Shown: positions 6,839 to 15,023 of the stretch, one piece after another
Position numbering within the stretch: position 1 is the first letter of the stretch
Layout of the letters: the number at the start of each line of letters is the position of its first letter
Origin: DASUPK01 sp963819715
GTDB taxonomy: Bacteria; Actinomycetota; Thermoleophilia; Solirubrobacterales; 70-9
Reading direction: 5' to 3'
Assembly: GCA_963819715.1 (NCBI GenBank)
Contig: CAWFXE010000002.1
Coordinates: forward strand, 1,054,001-1,118,000
Length of the DNA: 64,000 nucleotides
Notes under the pieces: model-generated
Databases searched by the model: none
What the model saw: only the letters and a program-made list of their open reading frames with translations
Told to the model about the DNA's origin: nothing
Position numbers and translations under genes: made by a program

Positions 6839-9678
6839 CGCTTCTTCTTGCGGGCTGACTCGGCCCGCTGCTTCGCAGTCGCAGTGTGCTTCGGCTTCAC
6901 CCGGGGCTTCGCCGACTTCGACTTCAGTGCGGTGGCGCTCCCGGCTGAGCTCCGCTTCTTCGGTGCCGATGTTGACTTTGGCTTCGCGGACGGAGCCTTG
7001 CGCTTCGGCTTGGCCGCCGGCTTGGCCTTCGCCTTCGGCTGTGCCTTCGGAGCGGTGGCGCTCGACCCGGAGCTCTTCGTCACCTTCGCCTCACCGTTCC
7101 CAGCGGCCTCGGCCGCAGCCGCCTCGTCGGCGACTGTGTCGAGGGTCGGCGCGTCGTCTTCAACCGGAGCGTCCGTCGCGGCGGCGCCGTTGCCGTTCGC
7201 CTCGGACTCCACGACCAGGGCCACGGCGCTGACCCGGTCGGCCTTCTTCAGGTTCATCAGCCTGACGCCCTGAGTCGGGCGCCCCATTCGCGAGATTCCC
7301 TCGACCGCGTTGCGCTGCACCATGCCGGTCTGGGAGATGAAGATCAGCTCCTGGCCCTCCTTGACGACCCGGGCGCCGGCCAGACCGCCCTTCTTGGCGG
7401 TCAGCTTCGCCGTCAGCACACCCTTGCCGCCGCGGCCCTTGACCGGGTACTCGGCGATCGAGGTGCGCTTCCCGTAGCCGTTCTCGGTGACCACCAGCAG
7501 CTCACCCTTCTTGTCCTGCGAGCTGACCACGTCCAGCGAGAGGACCTCGTTGCCCTTGGCGGCCACGTTCATCCCCTTGACGCCGGCGGTTCCACGCCCC
7601 ATCGGGCGCGCGAGCTTCTCGCTGAAGCGGATCGCGTGGCCGGACTTGGAGACCATCATCAGGTCGTCCTTGCCGGAGCTCATCCGCACCCTGACGAGCT
7701 CGTCGCCCTTGCGGATGTTGATCGCGATGATCCCGTCCGCGCGGATCGGCGTGTCGTAGTCCTTGAACAGCGTCTTCTTGACCATGCCCTGGGAGGTCGC
7801 GAAGACGAGGTACTTGTCCTCTGAGAAGTCGCGGGTCGGGATCACCGACATCACCTTCTCCTTCTCCCTCAGCGGCAGGAAATTCGCCAGCGCACGCCCT
7901 CGCGAGGCGCGGCTGCCCTCGGGCAGCTCGTAGACCTTCTGCCGATAGACCTTCCCCTGGTTGGTGAAGAAGAGGAGGAAGTCGTGCGTCGAGCAGACGT
8001 GCAGGTGCTCGATGTAGTCGCCCTCCTTCATGTTCATGCCCATCACGCCGCGGCCGCCGCGGCGCTGCTGGCGGTAGGTGGTCAGGGGGGTCCGCTTCGC
8101 GTAGCCGGAGGCGGTGATCGAGACGACCATCTGCTGGTCGGCGATCACGTCCTCGATGTCGAGCTCGCCCTCGGAGGCGGTGATATCGGTCCGGCGGTCG
8201 TCGCCGTATTTCTCGCCGATCTCCTTGAGCTCGCTCTTGACCAGCCCCAGGACCTTCTTCTCGTCGGCGAGGATCGCGCGGAGCTCCTTGATCAGCTTGG
8301 TGAGCTCGGCGTGCTCGGTCTTGATCCTGTCGGCCTCGAGCGCCGTGAGGCGCTGCAGGCGCATGTCCAGGATCGCCTGGGCCTGCGCGCGGGTGAGCTT
8401 GAACTTCTTGATCAGGCCATCGCGAGCGGTGTCCGGATCCTTGGATGCGCGGATCAGCTTGATCACGGCATCCAGGTTCTTGAGGGCGATCAACAGCCCC
8501 TCGAGGATGTGCGCGCGGGCCTCGGCCCGCGCCAGCTGGTGCTGGGTCCTCCGGGTGATGACCTCCTTCTGGTGGCCGACGTACTGCTCGACCAGCTCAC
8601 GCAGGCTGAGCGTCTTCGGCACTCCGTCGACCAGCGCCACCATGTTGATGCCGAAGGCCTGCTGCAACGCGGTGCGCTTGTAGAGCTGGTTCAGGACCAC
8701 CTGAGCCGGGTCTCCACCCCGCTTCAGCTCGATCACGAGGCGCATCCCCGTCCGGTCGGACTCATCCCGGAGGTCGGAGATTCCGGTGATCTTCTTGTCG
8801 CGAACGAGGTCGGCGATCTTGGTGATCAGGCCCCCCTCGCCTCCCTTCTTGACCATGAAGGGAAGCTCGGTGACGATGATCGCCTCCCTGCCGCCCTTCA
8901 TCGGCTCGACGTGAGCCTTGGCGCGGACCTTGACCGAGCCGCGGCCGGAGCGGTACGCGTCGCGGATGCCCTGCGTCCCCATGATCGTGCCGCCGCCGGG
9001 GAAATCCGGGCCCTTGACGTGCTTCATCAGGCCCTTCATGTCGACCTCGGGGTCGTCGATGTAGGCGTTGACCGCGCCGATCACCTCGCGCAGGTTGTGC
9101 GGCGGGATGTTCGTCGCCATCCCGACGGCGATCCCGGTGGCGCCGTTGACCAGCAGGTTCGGGAAGCGGGCCGGCAGCAGCACCGGCTCCCGGGTCGACT
9201 CGTCGTAGTTCGGACCGAAGTCGACGGTGTCGGCGTCGATGTCACGGAGCATCTCCGTGGCCAAGGAGTCGAGCCGGGCCTCCGTGTACCGCATCGCCGC
9301 AGGCGGGTCATCGTCGATCGAGCCGAAGTTGCCCTGGCCGTCGACGAGCGGGTAGCGCAGCGCGAAGTCCTGCGCCATCCGGACGAGCGTCTCGTAGATC
9401 GCCGAGTCGCCGTGCGGGTGGTACTTACCCATCACCTCGCCGACGATGAACGCGCACTTCCTATACGCCCGGTTGGGCTGAAGCCCGAGGTCGTGCATCG
9501 CGTAGAGGACGCGCCTGTGAACGGGCTTTAGGCCGTCGCGGACGTCGGGCAGCGCCCGGCCCACGATCACGCTCATCGCATAGTCGAGATACGAGGAGCG
9601 CATCTCCTTCTCGAGCTCGCGCTCCTCGATCTTGCCGTGCAGCGCTGCGTCCAACGTGTTCTGGTCTCCGTCAGCCAC
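6835..9678 (-). CDS. gyrA: DNA gyrase subunit A with long charged C-terminal tail
   Basis: Breakage-rejoining subunit of gyrase, which introduces negative supercoils with GyrB. 947 aa from the GTG at 9678, behind a strong GGAGGTGA site. Catalytic Tyr131 lies in AAMRYTEAR. The quinolone region reads HPHGDSAIYE, with Ser at the position of E. coli S83 and Glu at D87 (as in Bacillus). The GyrA box is QRRGGRG. Beyond the beta-pinwheel there is an unusual tail of about 120 residues: about 40 acidic/Ala-rich residues, then about 80 that are almost entirely Lys, Ala, Pro and Ser with repeated PK/AKP motifs, like histone H1 tails. It is downstream of gyrB (90 nt gap), probably one operon. Confidence 0.97.
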   Translation of the reverse strand: MADGDQNTLDAALHGKIEERELEKEMRSSYLDYAMSVIVGRALPDVRDGLKPVHRRVLYAMHDLGLQPNRAYRKCAFIVGEVMGKYHPHGDSAIYETLVRMAQDFALRYPLVDGQGNFGSIDDDPPAAMRYTEARLDSLATEMLRDIDADTVDFGPNYDESTREPVLLPARFPNLLVNGATGIAVGMATNIPPHNLREVIGAVNAYIDDPEVDMKGLMKHVKGPDFPGGGTIMGTQGIRDAYRSGRGSVKVRAKAHVEPMKGGREAIIVTELPFMVKKGGEGGLITKIADLVRDKKITGISDLRDESDRTGMRLVIELKRGGDPAQVVLNQLYKRTALQQAFGINMVALVDGVPKTLSLRELVEQYVGHQKEVITRRTQHQLARAEARAHILEGLLIALKNLDAVIKLIRASKDPDTARDGLIKKFKLTRAQAQAILDMRLQRLTALEADRIKTEHAELTKLIKELRAILADEKKVLGLVKSELKEIGEKYGDDRRTDITASEGELDIEDVIADQQMVVSITASGYAKRTPLTTYRQQRRGGRGVMGMNMKEGDYIEHLHVCSTHDFLLFFTNQGKVYRQKVYELPEGSRASRGRALANFLPLREKEKVMSVIPTRDFSEDKYLVFATSQGMVKKTLFKDYDTPIRADGIIAINIRKGDELVRVRMSSGKDDLMMVSKSGHAIRFSEKLARPMGRGTAGVKGMNVAAKGNEVLSLDVVSSQDKKGELLVVTENGYGKRTSIAEYPVKGRGGKGVLTAKLTAKKGGLAGARVVKEGQELIFISQTGMVQRNAVEGISRMGRPTQGVRLMNLKKADRVSAVALVVESEANGNGAAATDAPVEDDAPTLDTVADEAAAAEAAGNGEAKVTKSSGSSATAPKAQPKAKAKPAAKPKRKAPSAKPKSTSAPKKRSSAGSATALKSKSAKPRVKPKHTATAKQRAESARKKKR

Positions 9679-9768
9679 TAGCGCTCACCTCCAACCTGAA
9701 GAAGCAAGTCGGTCGCGAGAGCCGAGTAGGTCAAGGACGCAGAGATGCGACGGCTATCGCGGGCGACG

Positions 9769-12270
9769 CTACACATCCAAAAACCTCACGTCCCGGGCAT
9801 GGCGTTCGATGAATTCCTTGCGAGGCTCCACCTTGTCCCCCATCAGGTCGGAGAAGGTCTGCTCCAGGCCACTGGCAGCGGCCTCGTCGATAGAGACCTG
9901 TTGCAGCGTCCTGCTCTCGGGATCCATCGTCGTCTCGCGGAGCTGCTCGGCGTTCATCTCGCCGAGACCCTTGAAGCGGGACAGCGAGACGCCGTGCCGA
10001 GCGAGCTCGAGCACCTCGCGGCGGAGCTCGTGGAAGGTCTCCGCCTCCGCCTCCCGTTCGCCGAGGGAGATGGTGAAGGGCGGCTTGCCCATCACGCTGA
10101 CCACCTTGGCGTACGCATCCACCAGCTCCTTGTAGGGCTGCGAGTCGAACAGGGCCTTGGAGAGCTTGTGTTCGATCGCCAGACCGCTGCGGCGGTGGAT
10201 GCCCTTGACCACAAGCCCAGTCGTCTTCTGGTCGAGGAGCTTCGTCTCGTAGGCGGCATCCTTCAGGTCTCTCGCCTTGAACAGCTTGGCCGCGGCCGCC
10301 ATCGTCTTCGTGCCGGAGCCAACGAGCTGGGCGTCGGAGATGAAGTCGATCGTCTCGTGGCCGAACTCGGCGCGGAGCGTCGAGGACCAGCCCTCTACCG
10401 CCTTGAAGTGACGGTTGAAGTCCTGCCAGCGCCGCTGGCTCAGCTTCTTCGCCTTCCCGGCGCTCGAATCCGAGATCTCGAACTCCTCGAGCTTGTCGGC
10501 CAGGAGCAGCTCCTCGAGCTCCGACTCCCGCTCGACGTAGATCTCACTGGAGCCGTTCTTCACCTTGTAGAGCGGCGGCTTCGCGATGTAGACGAACCCC
10601 CCGTCGATCAGCTCCTTCATCTGCCGGTAGAGGAAGGTGAGCACCAGGGTGCGGATGTGGGCGCCGTCGACGTCCGCATCCGTCATCAAGACGATCTTGT
10701 GGTACCGGAGGTCCTCGACCTTGAACTCGTCGGACACGCCGGTGCCGATCGCGGTGATCAGCGCCTGGATCTCGTTGTTGGAGAGGACCTTGTCGATCCG
10801 GCTCTTCTCGACGTTGATGATCTTGCCTCGCAGCGGCAGCACGGCCTGCGTGTTGCGGTCGCGGCCCTGCTTCGCCGAGCCGCCCGCCGAGTCGCCCTCG
10901 ACGATGAAGAGCTCTGCGAGCGCCGGATCCTTCACGGAGCAATCCGCGAGCTTGCCGGGGAGCATCGAGTTCTCCAGCGCCGACTTGCGCCGGGTCAGGT
11001 CGCGTGCCTTGCGGGCCGCGTCGCGGGCCCGGGCGGCGTCGATCGCCTTGGTCAGGATGCGGCGAGCGTCCGCCGGGTGCTCCTCGAGGAAGTCCCCGAG
11101 CTGGCGGTTGACGACCTCCTTGACGAGGCCCTCGATCGGCGGATTGCCGAGCTTGCCCTTGGTCTGGCCCTCGAACTGGGGATCGGCGAGCTTCACCGAG
11201 ACGACGGCGGTGAGCCCCTCGCGGACGTCCTCGCCGGAGAGGTTCTCGTCCTTCTCCTTGAGCAGGCCGCGGTTCTTGGCGATCGCGTTCAGGGTCCTGG
11301 TGAGGGCGGAGCGGAAGCCGGAGAGATGGGTGCCGCCCTCGTGTGTGTTGATGTTGTTGGCGAAGCTGAAGGTGGACTCCTGGTAGGAGGAGTTCCACTG
11401 CATCGCCACCTCGACCTGGCCGTCCTTGGTCTCGCCCTCGAAGTAGATGATCTTCCGGTGAAGCGGGTCCTTGGACTCGTTCAGGTGCTTGACGAAGTCC
11501 GCGATGCCGCCCTTGTAGAGGAACTCGACCTTCCGGCCCTCGGCGCGCTCGTCGATCAGCTCGACCTTGAGGCCGCGCGTCAGGAAGGCGGTCTCGCGCA
11601 GGCGCTCGGAGAGGATGTCGAAGTCGAAGTCGACCTCCTCGAAGATCTCGGGATCGGGCCAGAAGGTGATCGTGGTGCCGGTGGTCTTCACGGCCCGGCC
11701 CTTCTTGAATTTGGTGGTGGGCTTCCCCCGGGCGAAGGACTCGGTCCAGACGGCCCCGTCCCTCCAGATCTCGAGATCGAGCTTCTCGGAGAGCGCGTTG
11801 ACGACGGAAATGCCGACGCCGTGCAGTCCGCCCGAAACCTTGTAGCCCCCGCCGTCGCCGAACTTGCCGCCGGCGTGCAGGGTGGTGAGCACGACCTCGG
11901 CGGCCGGCTTGTTCTTGGCCTTCTTCATCTTCTCGACCGGGATGCCGCGGCCGTCGTCGACGACGGTGCAGCTGTTGTCGGGGTGCAGCGTCACGGTGAC
12001 CTTCTTGGCATGGCCGGCGATGGCCTCGTCCACGGAGTTGTCCACAACCTCGTACACGAGGTGGTGCAGCCCGCGGGGGCCGGTCGAGCCGATGTACATG
12101 CCGGGGCGCTTGCGGACGGCCTCGAGGCCCTCCAGGACGGTGATGTCCTTGGCGCCGTAGGAGGATCCCTTGGCCGCTCTCTTCGTCTTGCTTGCGGCGC
12201 TCTTGGAGGCGCCATTCGTGCGGGAGGAGCCCTTCTTGCTCGCTCCTCCGCGCTGGGAGGTCTTCGCCAC
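9769..12270 (-). CDS. gyrB: DNA gyrase subunit B
   Basis: ATPase subunit of gyrase, 833 aa from a GTG preceded by AAAGGAAG. A Ser/Lys/Ala-rich basic extension (about 1-38) precedes the normal start ITVLEGLEAVRKRPGMYIGS. GHKL ATPase motifs: EVVDNSVDEA, DDGRGIPVE, SGGLHGVGISVVNALS. TOPRIM: ELFIVEGDSAGGSA and LMTDADVDGAHI. C-terminal SRFKGLGEMN. Between KPPLYKVKNG and GVSLSRFKGLG lies a long insert of roughly 170 residues, as in Gram-negative GyrB and unlike the short mycobacterial protein, which explains the length. It is followed by gyrA. A palindrome at 12364-12379 lies about 95 nt upstream. Confidence 0.97.
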   Translation of the reverse strand: MAKTSQRGGASKKGSSRTNGASKSAASKTKRAAKGSSYGAKDITVLEGLEAVRKRPGMYIGSTGPRGLHHLVYEVVDNSVDEAIAGHAKKVTVTLHPDNSCTVVDDGRGIPVEKMKKAKNKPAAEVVLTTLHAGGKFGDGGGYKVSGGLHGVGISVVNALSEKLDLEIWRDGAVWTESFARGKPTTKFKKGRAVKTTGTTITFWPDPEIFEEVDFDFDILSERLRETAFLTRGLKVELIDERAEGRKVEFLYKGGIADFVKHLNESKDPLHRKIIYFEGETKDGQVEVAMQWNSSYQESTFSFANNINTHEGGTHLSGFRSALTRTLNAIAKNRGLLKEKDENLSGEDVREGLTAVVSVKLADPQFEGQTKGKLGNPPIEGLVKEVVNRQLGDFLEEHPADARRILTKAIDAARARDAARKARDLTRRKSALENSMLPGKLADCSVKDPALAELFIVEGDSAGGSAKQGRDRNTQAVLPLRGKIINVEKSRIDKVLSNNEIQALITAIGTGVSDEFKVEDLRYHKIVLMTDADVDGAHIRTLVLTFLYRQMKELIDGGFVYIAKPPLYKVKNGSSEIYVERESELEELLLADKLEEFEISDSSAGKAKKLSQRRWQDFNRHFKAVEGWSSTLRAEFGHETIDFISDAQLVGSGTKTMAAAAKLFKARDLKDAAYETKLLDQKTTGLVVKGIHRRSGLAIEHKLSKALFDSQPYKELVDAYAKVVSVMGKPPFTISLGEREAEAETFHELRREVLELARHGVSLSRFKGLGEMNAEQLRETTMDPESRTLQQVSIDEAAASGLEQTFSDLMGDKVEPRKEFIERHARDVRFLDV

Positions 12271-12363
12271 TCAGCTTCCTTTCAGTTCCATCAGGGGATG
12301 CCTCGACCTTCGTGACCCGGCTCGGAAAGTCCTCGCGGGCAAGGGGGTCGGGGCCTCACACAA

Positions 12364-12379
12364 GTAGACATAAGTCTAC
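12364..12379. promoter_or_regulatory. Perfect 6-bp-arm palindrome upstream of gyrB (operator candidate)
   Basis: GTAGACATAAGTCTAC: arms GTAGAC/GTCTAC around ATAA, in the 177-nt gap between dciA and gyrB, about 95 nt upstream of the gyrB start. The gap holds no gene. The palindrome overlaps the most A/T-rich part of the gap, where a promoter would be expected. It does not match the actinobacterial LexA box. Role unproven. Confidence 0.4.
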
Positions 12380-12447
12380 CAGTCGAAAGCCCCGGAAAGT
12401 CCGTCAAAGGCGCACAAAAGCCCTGCAAATCACGCATGAAAAGAAGC

Positions 12448-12753
12448 TCAGTCCGGGTCTCCGGAGGCGGTGAAGCGAATAGCCTCCAAAACGGCCCAAA
12501 CGGGCAGATTCGCCCGCACCTGATCGAGGATCTGGGCGCCGAGCAGATCCAGCTCCTGGGCCCAGGTGGCCGACCTGCAGGCCACCGTGACGACGCCGTC
12601 GCGCTCCGATACCGGGCTTGCCTCGCGGGCGACCGCCTCCCCCACCGCGCCGGGCCAGGCACTCTGCACGGCTGCCAGCAGCGTCGCTGGCTCCGCCCCC
12701 TGCAGGACCGTCTCGAGGGCGGCGCCGATCGGGCGTGGCGCGCGGCGGCCCAT
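12448..12753 (-). CDS. dciA: DciA-family (DUF721) helicase-loading protein
   Basis: 101-aa DUF721 protein: N-terminal PRPIGAALETVL, central AWPGAVGEAVAREASPV, then VVTVACRSATWAQELDLLG, the conserved core strand/helix of the family. It sits between recF and gyrB, the same place as the mycobacterial homologue. Its ATG overlaps the recF stop (ATGA). DciA proteins recruit or load the DnaB helicase at replication initiation. It lacks the long disordered tail of some homologues. Notably the same window also encodes a DnaI/DnaC-type loader next to dnaB (47091-47861). Confidence 0.85.
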   Translation of the reverse strand: MGRRAPRPIGAALETVLQGAEPATLLAAVQSAWPGAVGEAVAREASPVSERDGVVTVACRSATWAQELDLLGAQILDQVRANLPVWAVLEAIRFTASGDPD

Positions 12754-13832
12754 CAGGCGGCCCGAAGCGCCGGGGCCGTGACCAAGACTCCGTCGCTCAC
12801 ACCGATGCGCAGAGCGCTCGCGGAGGGAACATGGGCCGTCTCGGTCGCGCTGATCACGGCCTGGCCGTCTCCCTCCAGCAGGCCGGCCAGAAGCTCCCGG
12901 TGCGCCGCGTCGAGCTCGCTCATGACGTCGTCCAGCAGCATCAGCGGCGCGTTTCGGCCGGCGTCGAGCAGCGCTCCTCGCTCGGCGAACAGCAGGGCCA
13001 GCAGCGCGAGCCGCTGTTGGCCCTGCGATGCGAAACGGCGGAGAGGCTTGTCCGCCAGACGAAGCTCGACCTCATCGAGCTGCGGCCCGTAGGAGGTGTA
13101 CGCGCGGCCGAGCTCCTGGTCGCGGCGGCGAGCGAGCTCCGCCGCCAGTTCGTCGCCGCCGGCGGGAGCCCGCGGCCGGTAGGAGATCTCCGCCTGCGGG
13201 AGCCCCAGCCTGCCCGCCAGCTCGGAGAACGGTCCCGACAGCTTCTCGACCGCCTCGGCCCTGGCCTCGATCAGCGGCTCGGCCTCCGCCGCCAGCCGCT
13301 CGTCCCATGATGGAAGGGAATCGGCACTGCCGAGCCCGGCGCGGACCCTCGCCACCAGGGCATTGCGCTGGGCCAGCGTGCGGCCGAACCGCTGACGGAG
13401 GTCGGCCCGCGCCGGCCAGATGGCACCGCAGAGACGGTCGAGATGGGCGCGCCGATGCGCCGGCGCGCCCTTGACCAGCTGCAGGCGGTCGGGATGGAAG
13501 ACGCTCACCAGGGGCCGCTCGCCGGGATCGCCGGCGAGCGCCCGGCCGGAGAGCAGATGGCGGCGTTCGCCCGAGCGATCGAGCGCCGCCAGCAGAGAGG
13601 CACCATCGTCAAGCTCGAGCTCGACCCGCGCTCCCTCCTCTCCGTAACGGATCAGATCGCGGTCGTTGCCGGTGCGAAAGGAGCGACCGGTGAGCCCGAA
13701 GTAGATCGCCTCCAGCAGGTTCGTCTTGCCGGCGCCGTTCGGCCCGTGCACCACGACGACGTTCGCGGCAACCTCCGTACGCGCTTCTACGAGGTTGCGG
13801 AACGCGCGGCACTCGACAGCGCGGACAACCAT
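12753..13832 (-). CDS. recF: DNA replication and repair protein RecF
   Basis: SMC-like ATPase of the RecFOR gap-repair pathway, 359 aa. Walker A is GPNGAGKTNLLEAI (about 31-44), preceded by the expected AVECRAFRNLVEA start. The signature-type segment is FASQGQQRLALLALL (about 272-286) and Walker B is PLMLLDDVMSELD (about 298-310). It starts 4 nt after the dnaN stop and overlaps dciA, so dnaN-recF-dciA form one transcription unit. Confidence 0.96.
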   Translation of the reverse strand: MVVRAVECRAFRNLVEARTEVAANVVVVHGPNGAGKTNLLEAIYFGLTGRSFRTGNDRDLIRYGEEGARVELELDDGASLLAALDRSGERRHLLSGRALAGDPGERPLVSVFHPDRLQLVKGAPAHRRAHLDRLCGAIWPARADLRQRFGRTLAQRNALVARVRAGLGSADSLPSWDERLAAEAEPLIEARAEAVEKLSGPFSELAGRLGLPQAEISYRPRAPAGGDELAAELARRRDQELGRAYTSYGPQLDEVELRLADKPLRRFASQGQQRLALLALLFAERGALLDAGRNAPLMLLDDVMSELDAAHRELLAGLLEGDGQAVISATETAHVPSASALRIGVSDGVLVTAPALRAA

Positions 13833-13836
13833 GGCC

Positions 13837-14940
13837 TCACACGTTCAGCCGGATCGGCATCACCAGGTACCTGAAGTCATCGTCAGCCGAAGGCTCCAGC
13901 AGGCCCGGCCGCAGTGGCGAGATCAGCTTCAGCAGCACCTCCTCGGACTCGATGCTCTCCAGGCCGTCGCGAACGAACTCCGGGTTGAAGCCGATCTCGA
14001 GCAGCTCGCCCTGGTACGGAGCCGGCAGCGCCTCGCGGGCGTCCCCCAGGTCCGGCGTCTCGGCCGAGACCACCAGCTCGCCGTCGGAGAAGGAGAGCCG
14101 CAGGGCGGCGTTGCGCTGCGCCAGCTGCGAGACGCGCCGCGTCACCTCGAGCAGATCGGCCCGCGGCAGCTTCACCTCGTGCTCGTAGGACTCGGGCAAA
14201 AGCTGGGAATGGTTCGGGAACTGACCATCAATCAGCCGCGAGCTCAGCGAGGTCGGGCCGACGCGGAAGATCGCCTGGTTGCGGGTGAGCCAGACGCTGA
14301 GCGTGTCCTCTCCTCCGGCCTCGATCAGGCGAGCGAGCTCGCGCAGCGCCCGGGCGGGGACGTTGGCCTCGAGCTTCTCCTGGACCGAGGACTCGAGCTT
14401 CGTCTTCTTCACTGCGAGCCGGTACGAGTCGGTCGCCACCATCGTCATCTCGTCGGCCTCGACCGTCACCAGGACGCCGGTGAGGACCGGCCTCGCCTCA
14501 TCCCGCGAGGCGGCGCGGGCAACCCGGTTGATCGTGTCGCGCAGCGGTGCCGCCGGCAGCTCCACCGGGTCGCCCTCCATATCGGGGAAGCGGGGGAAGT
14601 CGTCGGCGGGGAGGGTGCGGAGGTGGAAGCGCGACGAACCGGCACTGAGCTCGATGTCCCGCTCGGCCTCGCGAAGGGCCATGGTCACCGGACCATCGGG
14701 GAGCGAGCGCGCCACCTCGACGAGCAGGCGCCCGGGGAGGACCACCGAGCCGGATCCCTCCACCTCACCATCGAGACCGACCTCGAGGCCGAGCTCCATG
14801 TCCGTGGCGCGCAACCGAGCGCCACCGTCGATCGTGATCAGGATGCCGGAGAGGGCCTGCAGGGCGGCGCGGGCCGAGACCGCTCGCGAAACGACGAGCA
14901 ATGCATCGAGAAGCGACTGCCTTGTGGTGTTGATCTTCAT
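13837..14940 (-). CDS. dnaN: DNA polymerase III beta subunit (sliding clamp)
   Basis: Ring-shaped processivity clamp, 367 aa from the ATG at 14940 (MKINTTRQSLLDALLVVSR). Three clamp domains are recognisable, including DDFPRFPDMEGD near residue 120 and the C-terminal end FRYLVMPIRL with the hydrophobic groove residues. The frame stays open upstream, but that segment lies in the dnaA-dnaN gap over DnaA-box-like repeats, so the first family-like Met is used. Order dnaA-dnaN-recF is canonical. Confidence 0.96.
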   Translation of the reverse strand: MKINTTRQSLLDALLVVSRAVSARAALQALSGILITIDGGARLRATDMELGLEVGLDGEVEGSGSVVLPGRLLVEVARSLPDGPVTMALREAERDIELSAGSSRFHLRTLPADDFPRFPDMEGDPVELPAAPLRDTINRVARAASRDEARPVLTGVLVTVEADEMTMVATDSYRLAVKKTKLESSVQEKLEANVPARALRELARLIEAGGEDTLSVWLTRNQAIFRVGPTSLSSRLIDGQFPNHSQLLPESYEHEVKLPRADLLEVTRRVSQLAQRNAALRLSFSDGELVVSAETPDLGDAREALPAPYQGELLEIGFNPEFVRDGLESIESEEVLLKLISPLRPGLLEPSADDDFRYLVMPIRLNV

Positions 14941-14979
14941 GGCCTGATGTTCTTGGGATTCCCTAGGAGTAGTAAGGGT

Positions 14980-15005
14980 TGTGGATGGCGTGGATATGTG
15001 GACAG
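14980..15005. other. Three tandem DnaA-box-like 9-mers, candidate oriC element
   Basis: TGTGGATGG (14980-14988), CGTGGATAT (14989-14997) and TGTGGACAG (14997-15005) lie head to tail in the 83-nt gap between dnaA and dnaN. Read on the other strand they approximate the DnaA box TTATCCACA with one to three mismatches each. The position is that of oriC in many actinobacteria, but the region is very short, so it could be an autoregulatory site or only part of the origin. Confidence 0.5.
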
Positions 15006-15023
15006 CCTCCTCTTGCGATTCTT

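Noticed and set aside
7984..9531. Long plus-strand open frame opposite gyrA (about 515 codons)
   Set aside because: Antisense shadow of gyrA, with low-complexity Asp/Leu/Arg composition and no motif.
9745..12315. Very long plus-strand open frame opposite gyrB (about 856 codons)
   Set aside because: It mirrors gyrB over its whole length, is Leu/Val/Arg-rich without any family motif, and has no ribosome site. It reflects the rarity of stops in the antisense frame of a high-GC gene.
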